DNA from: Bradyrhizobiaceae bacterium
GTDB taxonomy: Bacteria; Pseudomonadota; Alphaproteobacteria; Rhizobiales; Xanthobacteraceae
Assembly: GCA_003963145.1 (NCBI GenBank)
Contig: RXJJ01000017.1
Coordinates: 1-64,000 of the forward strand
Length of the DNA stretch: 64,000 nt
Direction: 5' to 3'
Positions 1-8,284 of this stretch are shown here, in pieces. Under the pieces are notes generated by a model, which saw only the letters and a list, made by a program, of their open reading frames with translations, ran no database searches and was not told where the DNA came from. The translations under genes were made by a program, and so were the position numbers. The stretch's first letter is position 1; each line of letters starts with the position of its first letter.

Positions 1-681
<681 letters not shown>

Positions 682-725
682 CTCATGACACCTTGTTCAT
701 CACACCGTCTTTTGAGATAATTGTG

Positions 726-753
726 AGGCCCGGGATTTCCCGGGCCTTTCTTC
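726..753 (+). terminator. Rho-independent terminator after thiC
   Basis: A perfect 9-bp stem AGGCCCGGG / CCCGGGCCT closes an ATTT loop and is followed by TTCTTCT. It sits 45 bases after the thiC stop and ends that transcript. Confidence 0.9.
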
Positions 754-830
754 TCCGAGGCACAATAAGCCGCATGTCATAACGGCAACTTGTCGACTAG
801 CCTTCTTATCTTTACCCTGGGGCGCAGTTG

Positions 831-1214
831 ATGAAATATATTTTAGCGATTTCCATAGTCGGCATCGTTCTTCTCCAACTGAGCGGCGCGATCCCGTTAT
901 CGAGCGTCGGCGGGCCCATGACCATCGCGGCGGCTGTTTTCCTCGCCACGCTGGCTGTTGGCATCCATGAGTCATGGACGCACAAACGAGGCGCGCCTGG
1001 CTGGATTTTGAGCGTGGTGGTCGCGCTCATCGGCGCGTTTCTGGCCGCGCCCCTCGCCGGATTTGTGATGGTACCGCTGCTCTCCCCGTTCATGAACGGC
1101 ACGTCGTTTGCGTCGGCGGGCGGCCCCGTGCTGGCCATTGCGCTCGCCGGCCAGATGGCTCTCTCGCTGCTGGGAGCGTGGGCCGCGCTGTGGCTGGTGA
1201 GCCGGTGGCGGTGA
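831..1214 (+). CDS. Small hydrophobic membrane protein of unknown function
   Basis: A 127-residue protein that is almost entirely hydrophobic, with about four predicted membrane segments (roughly residues 3-20, 28-42, 55-80 and 98-122) and very short loops. The ATG at 831 is chosen; an in-frame TTG lies one codon upstream, and the GGGG at 818-821 gives a weak ribosome site. It stands alone between the thiC terminator and a convergent gene. I do not recognise a family. Third-position GC is high, as expected for a real gene here. Confidence 0.65.
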   Translation: MKYILAISIVGIVLLQLSGAIPLSSVGGPMTIAAAVFLATLAVGIHESWTHKRGAPGWILSVVVALIGAFLAAPLAGFVMVPLLSPFMNGTSFASAGGPVLAIALAGQMALSLLGAWAALWLVSRWR

Positions 1215-1282
1215 GGTGAAGAAAATTTTGCGCGACGCGTTGGATTACAAACGCCGGCATTAGTATCTAAGTATTCTAGACA

Positions 1283-1846
1283 CTAATTTCTATCGAGTTG
1301 GGCTTTGCAGTCTATACTAACTTTTTTCGCGAATGGCGCATGGACAATCAATGGCGTTTCGGCGCGCGCTCCAAAACCATCATGCATGGCAGACAACATC
1401 AGAGTGGCAATTTCGCCGAAATCGGGCGTTCCAGTGAAATCACGTTCGTAGGGATAGTTTTTTTCCTCGTTGCCTGTTTTAAAACCCAACTTCCCAAGCG
1501 CGGCCTTCACAGCATCCGAAGGAAAATGCCTGCGTGGTTTATCCATTGCCTCGTCGTAATAGCCCGATGAAGCCTCGCAATAAAGTTTAGTACGATTAGC
1601 AGCAAAAATACACTGCACATAGTCGGCGGAACGTCCTGGTCCGGTTAGTATCAAATAGCGATTTCGTTCCTGATAGGCACTGGGCGCTTCAAACACCTGC
1701 CGCAGTAAGTCCGATAACGGACAGCGATATTTTGCAAGCAATGCATCTTGACTACTGAGAGTTTGAGCAAGCACGCCGCTTGTTGCCTGAACAGCGACAG
1801 ATAGAGCAACGAAAATATACGAAAACTTGGCGCGAAATAATTTCAT
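1283..1846 (-). CDS. Secreted protein of unknown function, paralogue of the 2995-3516 protein
   Basis: A 187-residue protein with a clear Sec signal peptide (MKLFRAKFSYIFVALSVAVQ and following, cleavage near VLAQ). The mature part has four or more cysteines and the segments YVQC, LYCEASSGYY, KLGFKTGNE and LMLSAMHDGFGARAET. All four recur in the protein encoded at 2995-3516 (YVQC, LHCEASSSYY, KLGFKSGNG, LMLLAMHDGFGARAET), so the two are paralogues. The gene is visibly more AT-rich than its neighbours. No known family is recognised. The start is ATG 1846; an in-frame GTG lies three codons upstream. The stop codon sits in an imperfect ATTAGT/ACTAAT inverted repeat. Confidence 0.75.
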   Translation of the reverse strand: MKLFRAKFSYIFVALSVAVQATSGVLAQTLSSQDALLAKYRCPLSDLLRQVFEAPSAYQERNRYLILTGPGRSADYVQCIFAANRTKLYCEASSGYYDEAMDKPRRHFPSDAVKAALGKLGFKTGNEEKNYPYERDFTGTPDFGEIATLMLSAMHDGFGARAETPLIVHAPFAKKVSIDCKAQLDRN

Positions 1847-1920
1847 GAAACACACCGCAACCGAATAATATTCTTTAGTGTGACTTCAAATATTTTAATC
1901 CGCAACCGCAAAGCCAATAC

Positions 1921-2505
1921 ATGCTCCCCAAATCCCGCCTCGATGCCCTGACCGACGGCGTATTCAGCGTCGCGATGACGCTTTTGGTGATCGACCTGCG
2001 CCTGCCCGACAGTTTCCAGCCACAGAGCGCCGCGGAATTGCTCCACCGCATCGAGGAGCTTGGGCCGCAGCTGCTCGTCTATGTCATCAGCTTCTATGTG
2101 CTCGCGCTGCGCTGGGTGGGCATGGTGAAGCTGGCGCCACGCGGCGAAGAGGTCAGCGAGGCCTACACACAATGGGCGCTACTGCATCTTCTGCTCATCA
2201 CCTTCGTGCCGTTCACCACCATGCTGATCGGCCGCTATCCGACACTGGCGCCGGCCGTGTGGTTCTATGCCGCGAACACCATCGGCTTCGCGCTGGCCGC
2301 CCTGCGCATGGTGACGCTGTCGGAATATCGCGTCTCGGAAGAACGCATGATCGAGGACCGCATCGGGCTCGGCATGCTGATCGCGGCCGCGATCGCCGCC
2401 GTGCTTATCAGCCTCGTCGAGCCGAAATGGGCGCTGTTCGGCTTCCTGCTCAACACACTCGACACTCCGCTGCGGCGTCTGGTCAAGGCGCGCGGCAAGA
2501 CCTGA
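1921..2505 (+). CDS. TMEM175-family (DUF1211) membrane protein, putative potassium channel
   Basis: A 194-residue integral membrane protein. The N-terminal RLDALTDGVFSVAMTLLVID is the signature first helix of the TMEM175/DUF1211 family, whose characterised prokaryotic members are tetrameric K+ channels with this helix lining the pore. About five more helices follow (near residues 58-75, 88-105, 112-130, 148-170). Length is normal for a single-repeat bacterial member. The next gene, tspO-like, starts 12 bases after the stop, so the two are probably co-transcribed. Channel activity is inferred from the family. Confidence 0.85.
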   Translation: MLPKSRLDALTDGVFSVAMTLLVIDLRLPDSFQPQSAAELLHRIEELGPQLLVYVISFYVLALRWVGMVKLAPRGEEVSEAYTQWALLHLLLITFVPFTTMLIGRYPTLAPAVWFYAANTIGFALAALRMVTLSEYRVSEERMIEDRIGLGMLIAAAIAAVLISLVEPKWALFGFLLNTLDTPLRRLVKARGKT

Positions 2506-2517
2506 AAGGATCGAACG

Positions 2518-2970
2518 ATGTCGCGTTATGCCACGCTCGCCGTTTTTCTCGTCGCCGTGCTCGGCGGCGGCATCGCCATCGGGATCGGCAATCCGCCGGG
2601 CGCGTGGTACGCCGCGCTGAACAAGCCGCCGTTCAACCCGCCGAACTGGATTTTCGCGCCGGCATGGACCACGCTCTACATCCTGATCGCCGTCGCCGGC
2701 TGGCGGACGTGGCTGCGGGATCGCGCGGGCGCCGCAATGAAGGTGTGGTTCGTTCAGCTGGCGCTGAACTTCGCGTGGTCGCCGCTGTTCTTCGGCGCGC
2801 ACAAGATGGTGCTCGGGCTGATTGTGGTGAGCGCGCTGGCGGTCAGCATCGCGGCGTTTATCGCCCTCACCCGCCGCACCGACAGGATCGCCGCCTGGCT
2901 GTTCGCGCCCTATCTCGCATGGGTGTCGTTCGCGACGCTGCTCAACGCGTCGCTGGTGGCGCTTAATTGA
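2518..2970 (+). CDS. tspO: TspO/MBR family tryptophan-rich sensory protein
   Basis: A 150-residue membrane protein of the TspO (translocator protein / peripheral benzodiazepine receptor) family. It has the usual five helices and the tryptophan-rich signature: NKPPFNPPNWIFAPAWTTLY, then W in GWRTW and FAWSPLFFGAHK. Bacterial TspO proteins bind porphyrins and modulate photosynthesis or stress responses in relatives such as Rhodobacter. A ribosome site AAAGGA precedes ATG 2518. It follows the TMEM175-like gene by 12 bases. Confidence 0.92.
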   Translation: MSRYATLAVFLVAVLGGGIAIGIGNPPGAWYAALNKPPFNPPNWIFAPAWTTLYILIAVAGWRTWLRDRAGAAMKVWFVQLALNFAWSPLFFGAHKMVLGLIVVSALAVSIAAFIALTRRTDRIAAWLFAPYLAWVSFATLLNASLVALN

Positions 2971-2994
2971 CCGAGACGGCTGCTCGGCAAGACA

Positions 2995-3516
2995 TCAATG
3001 CCGGCACGCTGTAATCAGCGTTCCGTCAAATTCCGCTCGAAGTTCGAGATACGTTTCGGCGCGAGCACCAAAACCATCGTGCATGGCCAGCAACATCAAT
3101 CGCGCGATGCCATCGAAGTCCGGCGCACTCGTCAGATCTCGTTTGTAAGAAAAATTCTCCAAACCATTTCCGGATTTAAATCCGAGCTTCTCAAGAGCAT
3201 TCTTTTCCTCCGCAGATGGATAAATCAAACGAGGCGGAATTTCCGACTGCGAATAATATGAGGAAGACGCCTCGCAATGAAGCTTGCTGCGGGCCTCAAT
3301 GAACCCGCATTGGACATAAGAGTTGAGTTGACCCGGGCGTGACAGCGTGACGTATCGTGCTCGGTCCTGAGACGATCTGTACACCGCCCGCAAATTCCCG
3401 GCGAGATGACATCGGTGTTCTTCGATGATCTCGGCACGGCTATCGGCGTTTTGCGCCAATGCTGACGCGGTATAAGCGAGGACTGCTAAGATGATAACTC
3501 CCAGCAGACCGCGCAC
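2995..3516 (-). CDS. Secreted protein of unknown function, paralogue of the 1283-1846 protein
   Basis: A 173-residue protein starting with GTG, preceded by GAGGG. It has a Sec signal peptide (LLGVIILAVLAYTASALAQ) and a mature domain sharing YVQC, LHCEASSSYY, KLGFKSGNG and LLAMHDGFGARAET with the protein encoded at 1283-1846. The cysteine spacing is conserved, which suggests disulfides in the periplasm. The gene starts only 7 bases after the upstream gene (3524-3961) ends, so they are likely co-transcribed. No function can be assigned. Confidence 0.78.
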   Translation of the reverse strand: MRGLLGVIILAVLAYTASALAQNADSRAEIIEEHRCHLAGNLRAVYRSSQDRARYVTLSRPGQLNSYVQCGFIEARSKLHCEASSSYYSQSEIPPRLIYPSAEEKNALEKLGFKSGNGLENFSYKRDLTSAPDFDGIARLMLLAMHDGFGARAETYLELRAEFDGTLITACRH

Positions 3517-3523
3517 CGCGCCC

Positions 3524-3961
3524 TCATTTCATCGTGATCGCAAGACCGCTCAGGTCCATGTTCGCCATCAGGCCGACCTGCTGGCCGGAGAGCTCGAGCA
3601 CCGCGCCCTTCTGATTGGTCAGCACGATGGCGCGCGCGCCGCCACCGACGGCAAGGCCAGCGCCCGCCGCGCCGTAAACGCCGGCGATATCGGACGGCCG
3701 GTTGATGTTGCTGACCCGTCCGGTGAAGGTGGTCTTCGATCCGCCGAACACCAGACCGTAGTCGATGCCGCCGGCGGAAATCGGATAGCTCCTGCCCCGG
3801 AAGTTGAGCACACCGTTACCGGCGGACCCGCCGATCACCCAGCCACCCTTGAAAATGGTCAGCCTCACCGTGCCGCTATCGGCCTGCGCCGATGACAGGC
3901 CCGCGACAAGAGCAGCCAACACAACCAGCGCGGCACGAAGGGTGGATGAAATCTGCATCAT
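3524..3961 (-). CDS. Secreted glycine-rich protein of unknown function
   Basis: A 145-residue protein with a Sec signal peptide (residues 1-27, cleavage near SSAQA|DSG). The mature part is rich in glycine and alternating hydrophobic residues (KGGWVIGGSAGNGVLNFRG, GVYGAAGAGLAVGGGARA), suggesting a beta-structured periplasmic or membrane-associated domain. It resembles rhizobial secreted proteins with a 'G-x-L-x-F-R-G-R-x-Y-P' core, possibly the EipA/DUF1134 group; that assignment is tentative. GGGAGAA precedes the ATG. It heads a two-gene unit with the 2995-3516 gene. Confidence 0.72.
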   Translation of the reverse strand: MMQISSTLRAALVVLAALVAGLSSAQADSGTVRLTIFKGGWVIGGSAGNGVLNFRGRSYPISAGGIDYGLVFGGSKTTFTGRVSNINRPSDIAGVYGAAGAGLAVGGGARAIVLTNQKGAVLELSGQQVGLMANMDLSGLAITMK

Positions 3962-4126
3962 TGGGTTCTCCCGAAAGGATTGCGGTGATAGGCAAAGCGA
4001 GCGTCTGATTCGCGGCTTAATCTACCCGACGGCGTGGATTCGCAACAACGCAATCCGCGCCGCCTGAAGCATCTCGCATCTGCGAGCACGCGCGAGGCGG
4101 CGACGGGCAGCGCCCATAACGGCAGC

Positions 4127-5173
4127 TCAGAACGGCGCTTTGACCTTGTGAAATTTTGCCGTCACATCGCCGGCAAGCGCGATGTCATCCGGGTCCAGCA
4201 TCAATACCGGCTCGCCCTGCTTGAGATTGAATTGTGTCAGGTCTGTCCAGATCAGACTTGGCGAGGTACTCAGTTCGAAGAAATACCAGCGCTTGCCGAG
4301 GTCCATCGCCGTCCGGTATTCGGTGTTGTAGATCCCGAAATTATAATATGGCGCGCCGAAGGGCACAGAAACATTGCGCGCGATAGCCAGCACGCCGGCC
4401 ACCGCTTCGCGGTCCGTCTTCGGCTCCGGCAGCATGGCCGAATAATACGTCGCCCGCTGGAAGCGGTCCACGGGGCTGACATTGCCCGGCAGCGGCATGC
4501 TGCTCGAAGGTTTGGAGAAGTCCTGCTGCTTGAGCAGAGCGAGCTGCTCGTCGTATTTCGGCTCGTTGGTCATGATGATGTATTGCCGGCCGTGATGGAT
4601 CACCGCCTTGCCGTCGATATATTCGATGATCGCCGAATCCCCGCTCGCGTCCTCCAGCGCCAGATGCACGTTGGCCTTGTGCCCCCGCGCCTCGACCGGA
4701 ACGATCTGAACGCCTTCGAGAACCTTCAGCGCCTCCTCGACACTCGCGGCGTTGTCGAGCGCATACTGGCCCCACAACCCCGCGTGAAGGCCCGGCTTTT
4801 TCGAATCGCGCGGTCCGAAATCGGTGCGGTCGAGATACAGAAGATGAATTCCCAGGCCCTTCTCGTTCAGGCCGTCCACTCCGCCGAGACCGTAGATGGT
4901 GGTGACGATGCTGCCGTATTTCGCCGTCCATCTGGCGGGATTTTCCTTAACGACGATTTCCGGGCCGAGGCCGACCAGTCCGCCATCATGTTTCACCCCG
5001 CGCGGAAAAACCACGAGCTTGGGCTCGGTGCTTTCCGGCCAGTCCATGGTGCGGCTGGAAAAAACCGAAAGCTTGTTGTTATTCCAAAGAATACGCGTGC
5101 AAGCGTCGGATTGGGTCACAAGCGCAATCAAGGCAAGCACACAAACAGTCACCGCGATCACTCGTTTCATCAT
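4127..5173 (-). CDS. Periplasmic linear amide C-N hydrolase (choloylglycine hydrolase / penicillin V acylase family)
   Basis: A 348-residue Ntn-hydrolase-fold enzyme that would cleave linear amide bonds (bile salt, penicillin V or N-acyl homoserine lactone type substrates). Residues 1-24 form a signal peptide, and the next residue is Cys25 of ACTRILW, so signal cleavage would expose the catalytic N-terminal cysteine. Family landmarks follow: the Arg/Asp pair in SSRTMDWPE, GGVDGLNEKGLGIHLLYL, and TNEPKYDEQ with the Asn of the oxyanion site. The start is ATG 5173 because GGGAG lies just upstream and the signal peptide begins there; the frame stays open for 34 further codons upstream. Substrate unknown. 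Confidence 0.9.
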   Translation of the reverse strand: MMKRVIAVTVCVLALIALVTQSDACTRILWNNNKLSVFSSRTMDWPESTEPKLVVFPRGVKHDGGLVGLGPEIVVKENPARWTAKYGSIVTTIYGLGGVDGLNEKGLGIHLLYLDRTDFGPRDSKKPGLHAGLWGQYALDNAASVEEALKVLEGVQIVPVEARGHKANVHLALEDASGDSAIIEYIDGKAVIHHGRQYIIMTNEPKYDEQLALLKQQDFSKPSSSMPLPGNVSPVDRFQRATYYSAMLPEPKTDREAVAGVLAIARNVSVPFGAPYYNFGIYNTEYRTAMDLGKRWYFFELSTSPSLIWTDLTQFNLKQGEPVLMLDPDDIALAGDVTAKFHKVKAPF

Positions 5174-5421
5174 GATGTCTCCCGTCAAAAATTTCTGGCA
5201 GCGAAAGCGCGCATTCAGGGCTGCGCGATCAGTCATAATGTGCCGCCATGAACGCGATCCGAACGCCGGAACCATGATTTCACGCGTAAGATGTTATACT
5301 TAGCGGGGTTCCGTCCGGTTCCATTTTGTTTAGTTCCATGAAAGGGTTAGCTGGATCCGTTAGGTATTTATTAACCATATCGGTCCAGCCTTCGCAGGGC
5401 TTGGGGGATCGGCATTTCCAT

Positions 5422-5441
5422 CTGCCTGCGGACGCAGGCAG
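5422..5441. promoter_or_regulatory. 20-base near-perfect palindrome in the leader of the Fis-type gene
   Basis: CTGCCTGCG-GA-CGCAGGCAG is a perfect 9-bp inverted repeat ending ten bases before the GGAGG ribosome site of the downstream gene. It could be an operator (possibly autoregulatory) or a leader hairpin limiting translation. Confidence 0.55.
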
Positions 5442-5460
5442 GCGTAACAAGGAGGGTGCG

Positions 5461-5721
5461 ATGAACCAGACCATAACACTGGCAACCTCAGAACCTTTCG
5501 CGGCGGAAACCACACCCGACATGACGCAGGATCGCGCGGTCGGGGTGCTGATCGGGGCCACCGTCGCAGATGTCGAGCGCGAACTGATTTTGCAGACGCT
5601 CGCCAGTTGCGAAGGCAACCGCACACATGCAGCGCGGATTCTCGGAATGTCGCTGCGAACGCTGCGCTACAAGCTCAAGCATTATTCCGAACACGGCATC
5701 GATATCCCGGCGCATCATTAG
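5461..5721 (+). CDS. Stand-alone Fis-type helix-turn-helix protein (FlbD C-terminal-like)
   Basis: An 86-residue protein made almost only of a Fis/HTH_8 DNA-binding domain: VADVERELILQTLASCEGNR (residues ~38-57) followed by THAARILGMSLRTLRYKLKH, the recognition helix region. It matches the C-terminal domain of sigma-54 activators such as FlbD and NtrC, but there is no AAA+ or receiver domain and no room for one. A strong site, AAGGAGG, lies 8 bases before ATG 5461, which fixes the start. Probably a nucleoid-type or accessory regulator; its targets are unknown. A perfect 9-bp inverted repeat lies in its leader. Confidence 0.82.
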   Translation: MNQTITLATSEPFAAETTPDMTQDRAVGVLIGATVADVERELILQTLASCEGNRTHAARILGMSLRTLRYKLKHYSEHGIDIPAHH

Positions 5722-5831
5722 TCCGAATTATCGCGGAAACGAGCTTCCGCAGTGATCATGTCGTCAATGTCGCGGCTTTGCGAGTTTCCAAACTGATGGC
5801 GTCACGTCGTGCGGCGATGTGCGGTCATTCC

Positions 5832-6089
5832 TCATGCGAGATCGCGCGGTTCGCTCTGCACCTGGCGGCGGCCCCAGACCGCCAGCGAAAAGACGAGCGA
5901 CAAAAGCGCAATCCCCGCAGCCAGGATTTTGAGCGAACGCAGCACGAAGGCCGTCTCGACCGCCCAGAGCGGCTGCCGATGATCCGCCCACGCAATTGGC
6001 ACGATGCCGGGCACCAAAAGCCGCTCCAAGAACCAGACCGCAGCCAGAAACACCACCGACAACACAAATAACCGCCAGCTTCCGCGCAC
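5832..6089 (-). CDS. Small two-helix membrane protein of unknown function
   Basis: An 85-residue protein with two predicted membrane helices (about residues 6-28 and 50-69) separated by a hydrophilic loop (WADHRQPLW) and a basic tail. It opposes the neighbouring genes and fills the space between the Fis-type gene and the DUF1275 gene. Overlapping frames exist, but this one gives a sensible membrane topology. No family recognised. Confidence 0.5.
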   Translation of the reverse strand: MRGSWRLFVLSVVFLAAVWFLERLLVPGIVPIAWADHRQPLWAVETAFVLRSLKILAAGIALLSLVFSLAVWGRRQVQSEPRDLA

Positions 6090-6193
6090 CTCTCCGACCT
6101 TTCCTGAACCTGCTGACCTTTTACCCGTGCCGATTATGCCACCACCGGTCGCGCCGATTATTGACAGGAATCAAAAAGAAAATCGGCTGTGGG

Positions 6194-6254
6194 TTATCCG
6201 CATGTCACCTGCGGCAGGCAGAGCCACTTGCCGGACCGCGGCCGGTGCGGATAA
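6194..6254. repeat. Separated inverted repeat TTATCCGCA ... TGCGGATAA
   Basis: TTATCCGCA (6194-6202) and its exact complement TGCGGATAA (6246-6254) flank 43 bases directly upstream of the DUF1275 gene. They could be paired operator half-sites or the base of a large leader hairpin. Confidence 0.4.
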
Positions 6255-6280
6255 TTTGACGGCATTTCTGCGGGCTCTTG

Positions 6281-6970
6281 ATGAAACGCCTCACCCATCC
6301 GCTGACGGTCGCATCCCTTCTGGCGTTCAACGGCGGCATGGTCGATACCGCCGGCTATCTTGGCCTGCATGGATTGTTCGTCGCTCACGTTACCGGGAAT
6401 TTCGTCACGCTCGGCGCGGCGATCGTGACCGGCGGTCATGGCGTGATCGGCAAGATTCTCGCATTGCCGGAATTCGTACTGGTCATCGCTCTGGCCCGGC
6501 TGGCTGGAATCGTGCTGCGGGGAGCGAATTTACCCGCGCGGATCATTCTGTTCGGCGTTCAGGTGTTACTGCTGTTCGCGTTCTTCATCCTCGCTGTAAG
6601 GTTCGGGCCTTTTACGGACAGCGACACGCCGCTGGCGCTCTTGACCGGATTTGCCGGTATCGCGGCGATGGCCTGTCAGAGCGCCATGCAGCGCGTCCAT
6701 TTGGCGAACATGCCGCCTTCCACGATGATGACCGGCAGCACGGTGCAGGCAACGCTCGACGTCGTCGATATTCTCACCGGCGCCCATCCCGAACAGCAGA
6801 CCAATACCCGCGCACGCTTTCGCCGTCTGGCGGCGACGATTTCCGCCTTCGCCATCGGCTGCGCGATGTCGGCCCTGCTTTACAGCTATGTCGGCTTCTG
6901 GTGTCTGGCGCTCGCCGTGGTCGTCGGCTTCCTCGCTGCCGTCATCCAGGTCGATGAAGGCCGCGCCTAG
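6281..6970 (+). CDS. DUF1275 (YoaK-type) membrane protein
   Basis: A 229-residue integral membrane protein. The family signature is at the N-terminus: LLAFNGGMVDTAGYLGLHG followed by FVAHVTGNFVTLGA. About six helices are predicted. DUF1275/YoaK proteins have no established biochemical function; some annotations suggest transport. ATG 6281 is preferred to an in-frame TTG at 6278. It stands alone between opposed and weakly linked neighbours. Confidence 0.88.
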   Translation: MKRLTHPLTVASLLAFNGGMVDTAGYLGLHGLFVAHVTGNFVTLGAAIVTGGHGVIGKILALPEFVLVIALARLAGIVLRGANLPARIILFGVQVLLLFAFFILAVRFGPFTDSDTPLALLTGFAGIAAMACQSAMQRVHLANMPPSTMMTGSTVQATLDVVDILTGAHPEQQTNTRARFRRLAATISAFAIGCAMSALLYSYVGFWCLALAVVVGFLAAVIQVDEGRA

Positions 6971-7075
6971 CTTTCCCACGGGTGCGGTCAGCCCCGAGCC
7001 GCAATCCGCCCTTGCGCATTGCCGATACCGATTGCAGACTGATCGCGAGCTTGAGGCCGGGCTTGGGGGCAGGCC

Positions 7076-7651
7076 GTGCGTGGGGTTGCGTTCGTCATTG
7101 CTGCGTTGGGACTGACTGCGCCGCTCGGGGCCTGCGCCGCGCGCGATCCTTTCGTGACCTCGGCCAACGCGATTGCCGCCGGCAACTGGAAGATCGAGCA
7201 GCAACCGGACAGGATCACCGGCGCGCCGGTCGGCAGCGCGCAGCTCGCAACCGAAGTCAGCTCCAATTCAGCCGACACCAAAGTGCGCCCGGCGATGCTG
7301 CAACTGACCTGTTTCGACAAGACGCCGATCGTGCGTATCTCGTTCGCGTTCAAGGTCGGCACCGACAGGAACACTATCGTCGGCTATCGCTTCGACGACA
7401 AACCGGGCCGCGACAATATCGAATCCCGCATTCTGTCGGATCACACCATTGTCGTCATCGAGGATGGCGCAGAGGTGAAACGCTTCCTCGCCGACATGGC
7501 GGACGCCAGCAAGCTTGTGATCCGGCTGCGCTCGCTCAATGCGGGTCGCACCACCGCGGAGTTCAAGCTCGACGGCGCACCTGCCGCGATCGAAGCGGCC
7601 TACAAGGATTGTCCGCTCGCCGGGCCGCCAAAGGGTCGCGCAAACAGCTAA
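7076..7651 (+). CDS. VasI/TagO-like lipoprotein
   Basis: A 191-residue protein starting with GTG 7076 behind a GGGGGCAGG ribosome site. Residues 1-20 form a signal with a lipobox-like LGAC, so it is probably an inner- or outer-membrane-anchored lipoprotein. The body matches the layout of VasI/TagO, a protein associated with type VI secretion: NWKIEQQPDRITG, a central LQLTCFDKTPIVRI with a Cys, and TTAEFKLDGAPAAIEAAYKD with a late Cys paired in the family. No type VI secretion gene lies in the window, so it is an orphan or has another envelope role. Family assignment is from pattern, not search. Confidence 0.7.
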   Translation: MRGVAFVIAALGLTAPLGACAARDPFVTSANAIAAGNWKIEQQPDRITGAPVGSAQLATEVSSNSADTKVRPAMLQLTCFDKTPIVRISFAFKVGTDRNTIVGYRFDDKPGRDNIESRILSDHTIVVIEDGAEVKRFLADMADASKLVIRLRSLNAGRTTAEFKLDGAPAAIEAAYKDCPLAGPPKGRANS

Positions 7652-7676
7652 GCCGCCGCTTGTGAGGCGGCGGCTT
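7650..7676 (+). terminator. Hairpin after the VasI-like gene
   Basis: AAGCCGCCGC / GCGGCGGCTT form a perfect 10-bp stem that overlaps the stop codon; no long T tract follows. It lies between convergent genes and could act on both. Confidence 0.55.
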
Positions 7677-7700
7677 GCGTAAGTAGCGGAGCGGGTGCCC

Positions 7701-8201
7701 TCAGTTGCCTCCGGGCGGGTTGTCGTCGCCGATATGGCCGACATGCTTCTGTTCGTAGAGCTGCAGGCCGATGCGCTCGACCAGATCGAGTTGGGTTTCG
7801 AGGAAGTCGATATGGCCTTCCTCGTCCTTCATCAGGCTCTCGAACAGATCGCGCGAAACGTAATCCTTCACGCTGTGGCAGTAGGTCGCCGCTTCCTGAT
7901 AGAGATCGCGCGCGCCATGTTCGGCGGCGAGATCGCATTCCAGGATTTCCTTGACGTTCTGACCGATCCGCAGCGGATCGAGCACCTGCATGTTGGGAAA
8001 GCCGTCGAGGAACAGGATGCGGTCGGTGAACCGGTCGGCATGGTGCATTTCCTCGATCGATTCCTTGCGCCAGTGCTTGGCCATCTCCTTGAGACCCCAG
8101 TGATCCAGCAGGCGGAAATGCAACCAGTACTGATTGATCGCGGTCAGTTCGCTGCGCAGCCCCTTGTTCAGATAGTCGATGACTTTCGGATCGCCCTTCA
8201 T
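7701..8201 (-). CDS. bfr: Bacterioferritin
   Basis: A 166-residue heme-containing ferritin storing iron in a 24-mer. All key residues align with canonical numbering: ferroxidase ligands Glu18 (RSELTAINQ), Glu51 and His54 (IEEMHHADR), Glu94, Glu127 and His130 ([12 protein letters not shown]), and the heme-ligand Met52. ATG 8201 is chosen because AGAGGAG lies 7 bases upstream; the open frame upstream has no support. A perfect TTTAGAA-CGT-TTCTAAA palindrome lies 46-62 bases before the start, implying iron control by Irr. bfd, encoding its ferredoxin partner, lies upstream on the same strand. Confidence 0.97.
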   Translation of the reverse strand: MKGDPKVIDYLNKGLRSELTAINQYWLHFRLLDHWGLKEMAKHWRKESIEEMHHADRFTDRILFLDGFPNMQVLDPLRIGQNVKEILECDLAAEHGARDLYQEAATYCHSVKDYVSRDLFESLMKDEEGHIDFLETQLDLVERIGLQLYEQKHVGHIGDDNPPGGN

Positions 8202-8245
8202 CGTGCACTCCTCTTGGGGCGCCACATTTGGAGCCCCGCACCTCA

Positions 8246-8264
8246 ATTTAGAACGTTTCTAAAT
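8246..8264. promoter_or_regulatory. Iron-control-element-like palindrome upstream of bfr
   Basis: ATTTAGAA-CGT-TTCTAAAT is a perfect 8-bp inverted repeat with a 3-base spacer, centred about 54 bases before the bfr start. It fits the ICE type of box bound by the heme-responsive regulator Irr in rhizobia, so bfr should respond to iron. The Irr link is an inference from the motif. Confidence 0.72.
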
Positions 8265-8284
8265 GAGAAGGCGTGTGACGACAA

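Noticed and set aside
1259-1287. An imperfect ATTAGT ... ACTAAT hairpin as terminator of the 1283-1846 gene
   Set aside because: The stem has a mismatch, contains the stop codon and lacks a T tract on the minus strand.
4034-5251. A 405-codon open frame on the plus strand
   Set aside because: It lies antisense to the Ntn hydrolase, whose signal peptide, active-site residues and ribosome site are clear; the antisense protein has no recognisable domain and is a product of high GC.
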